From: Chitinispirillaceae bacterium
GTDB taxonomy: Bacteria; Fibrobacterota; Chitinivibrionia; Chitinivibrionales; Chitinispirillaceae
Length of the DNA stretch: 15,007 bases
NCBI GenBank assembly: GCA_016926315.1
Contig: JAFGOU010000519.1
Coordinates: forward strand, 1-15,007
Direction of reading: 5' to 3'
Position 1 is the first letter of the stretch, and each line of letters opens with the position of its first letter. The notes beneath the pieces are model-generated. The model worked only from the letters and a program-made list of their open reading frames with translations. It searched no databases and was not told the origin of the DNA. This document shows, one piece after another, positions 14,834 to 15,007 of the stretch. Both the position numbers and the translations under genes were made by a program.

Positions 14834-15007
14834 ATGAAAAATCCAGGAGTTAACAGCGTAAGTATCGTGTGTGTATTGATGATCTTCCTCTATTTATGTG
14901 TCGCCATTCACCCGGTTTCGGCGCGCGGCGTTTCCGAATACATCAAAACCTCCTATGCCGCGGGCGACGTCAAGCTCGTCTATGATAACGCCGCATCGGA
15001 TATCCAT
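14834..15007 (+). CDS. Secreted protein, 5' end only; probable GH115 alpha-glucuronidase
   Basis: The first 58 codons are in the window; the gene continues beyond it. The ATG at 14834 has AGGAGAGG upstream, followed by a clear signal peptide (VSIVCVLMIFLYLCVAIHPV, cleavage after PVSA at residue 30). The start of the mature protein, VSEYIKTSYAAGDVKLVYDN followed by AASDIH, resembles the opening of GH115 enzymes, where a strand supplying the substrate name-strand (LV.....A..I.VD) precedes the domain that the left-edge fragment matches. GH115 enzymes remove (methyl)glucuronic acid from xylan or arabinogalactan side chains. The call rests on 28 mature residues and is tentative; that it is an exported protein is secure. 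Confidence 0.5.
   Translation, partial: MKNPGVNSVSIVCVLMIFLYLCVAIHPVSARGVSEYIKTSYAAGDVKLVYDNAASDIH

Noticed and set aside
14649..14837. 62-codon frame before the GH115-like gene
   Set aside because: It needs a TTG start without a Shine-Dalgarno and overlaps the next start; composition is not protein-like.
1..15007. CRISPR array, tRNA/rRNA genes, insertion sequences or attachment sites
   Set aside because: No regularly spaced repeats, no transposase or integrase frames and no tRNA-like cloverleaf or rRNA sequence were seen.

Overview
The window looks like a carbohydrate-utilisation locus from a member of the Fibrobacterota (Fibrobacter/Chitinispirillum relatives). Three things suggest this: a TIGR02147/DUF4423-type regulator (a family first defined as a Fibrobacter succinogenes paralogous family), secreted glycoside hydrolases ending in FlgD/T9SS-like C-terminal sorting domains, and surface proteins built from DUF2341 and LamG modules. 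The assignment rests on recognised protein families only; no taxonomic marker gene lies in the window.

Layout. (i) 1-155: the edge of a gene on the plus strand. A GH115-like N-terminal fragment runs out of frame into what looks like the tail of a C-terminal sorting domain, so it is probably a deletion remnant. (ii) 283-7523, minus strand, read right to left: a GH2 enzyme, then a GH31 enzyme, then a beta-barrel-like outer-membrane protein (OMP-A). Gaps of 341 and 132 bp contain strong DNA dyads. (iii) 7524-7771: an AT-rich divergent promoter region with a near-perfect 30-bp dyad and a 12-bp tandem repeat. (iv) 7772-10227, plus strand: the TIGR02147-type regulator and, overlapping it by ATGA, a putative lipoprotein with carboxypeptidase-regulatory-like, DUF2341 and LamG domains. 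(v) 10228-10480: an inverted repeat and a 27-codon leader ORF that carries the ribosome-binding site of the next gene. (vi) 10481-12913: a large secreted enzyme with a divergent clan GH-D (GH36/raffinose-synthase-like) barrel. (vii) 13100-14416: OMP-B, a clear paralogue of OMP-A. (viii) 14428-14689: a small, apparently frameshifted ORF of unknown function. (ix) 14834-end: the start of a secreted protein, probably GH115.

How it may work. The regulator/lipoprotein pair sits at the centre of two outward-pointing arms. Each arm encodes exported glycoside hydrolases followed by one copy of the same outer-membrane protein family. No SusC/SusD, ABC or MFS transporter is present. A reasonable hypothesis is a PUL-like locus for a side-chain-rich plant polysaccharide (GH2 + GH31 + GH36-like + GH115 point to galactosyl, xylosyl or glucuronosyl decorations), with the OMP pair acting in binding or uptake and the LamG lipoprotein in glycan binding or sensing. 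The substrate and the roles of the OMPs and the lipoprotein are inference.
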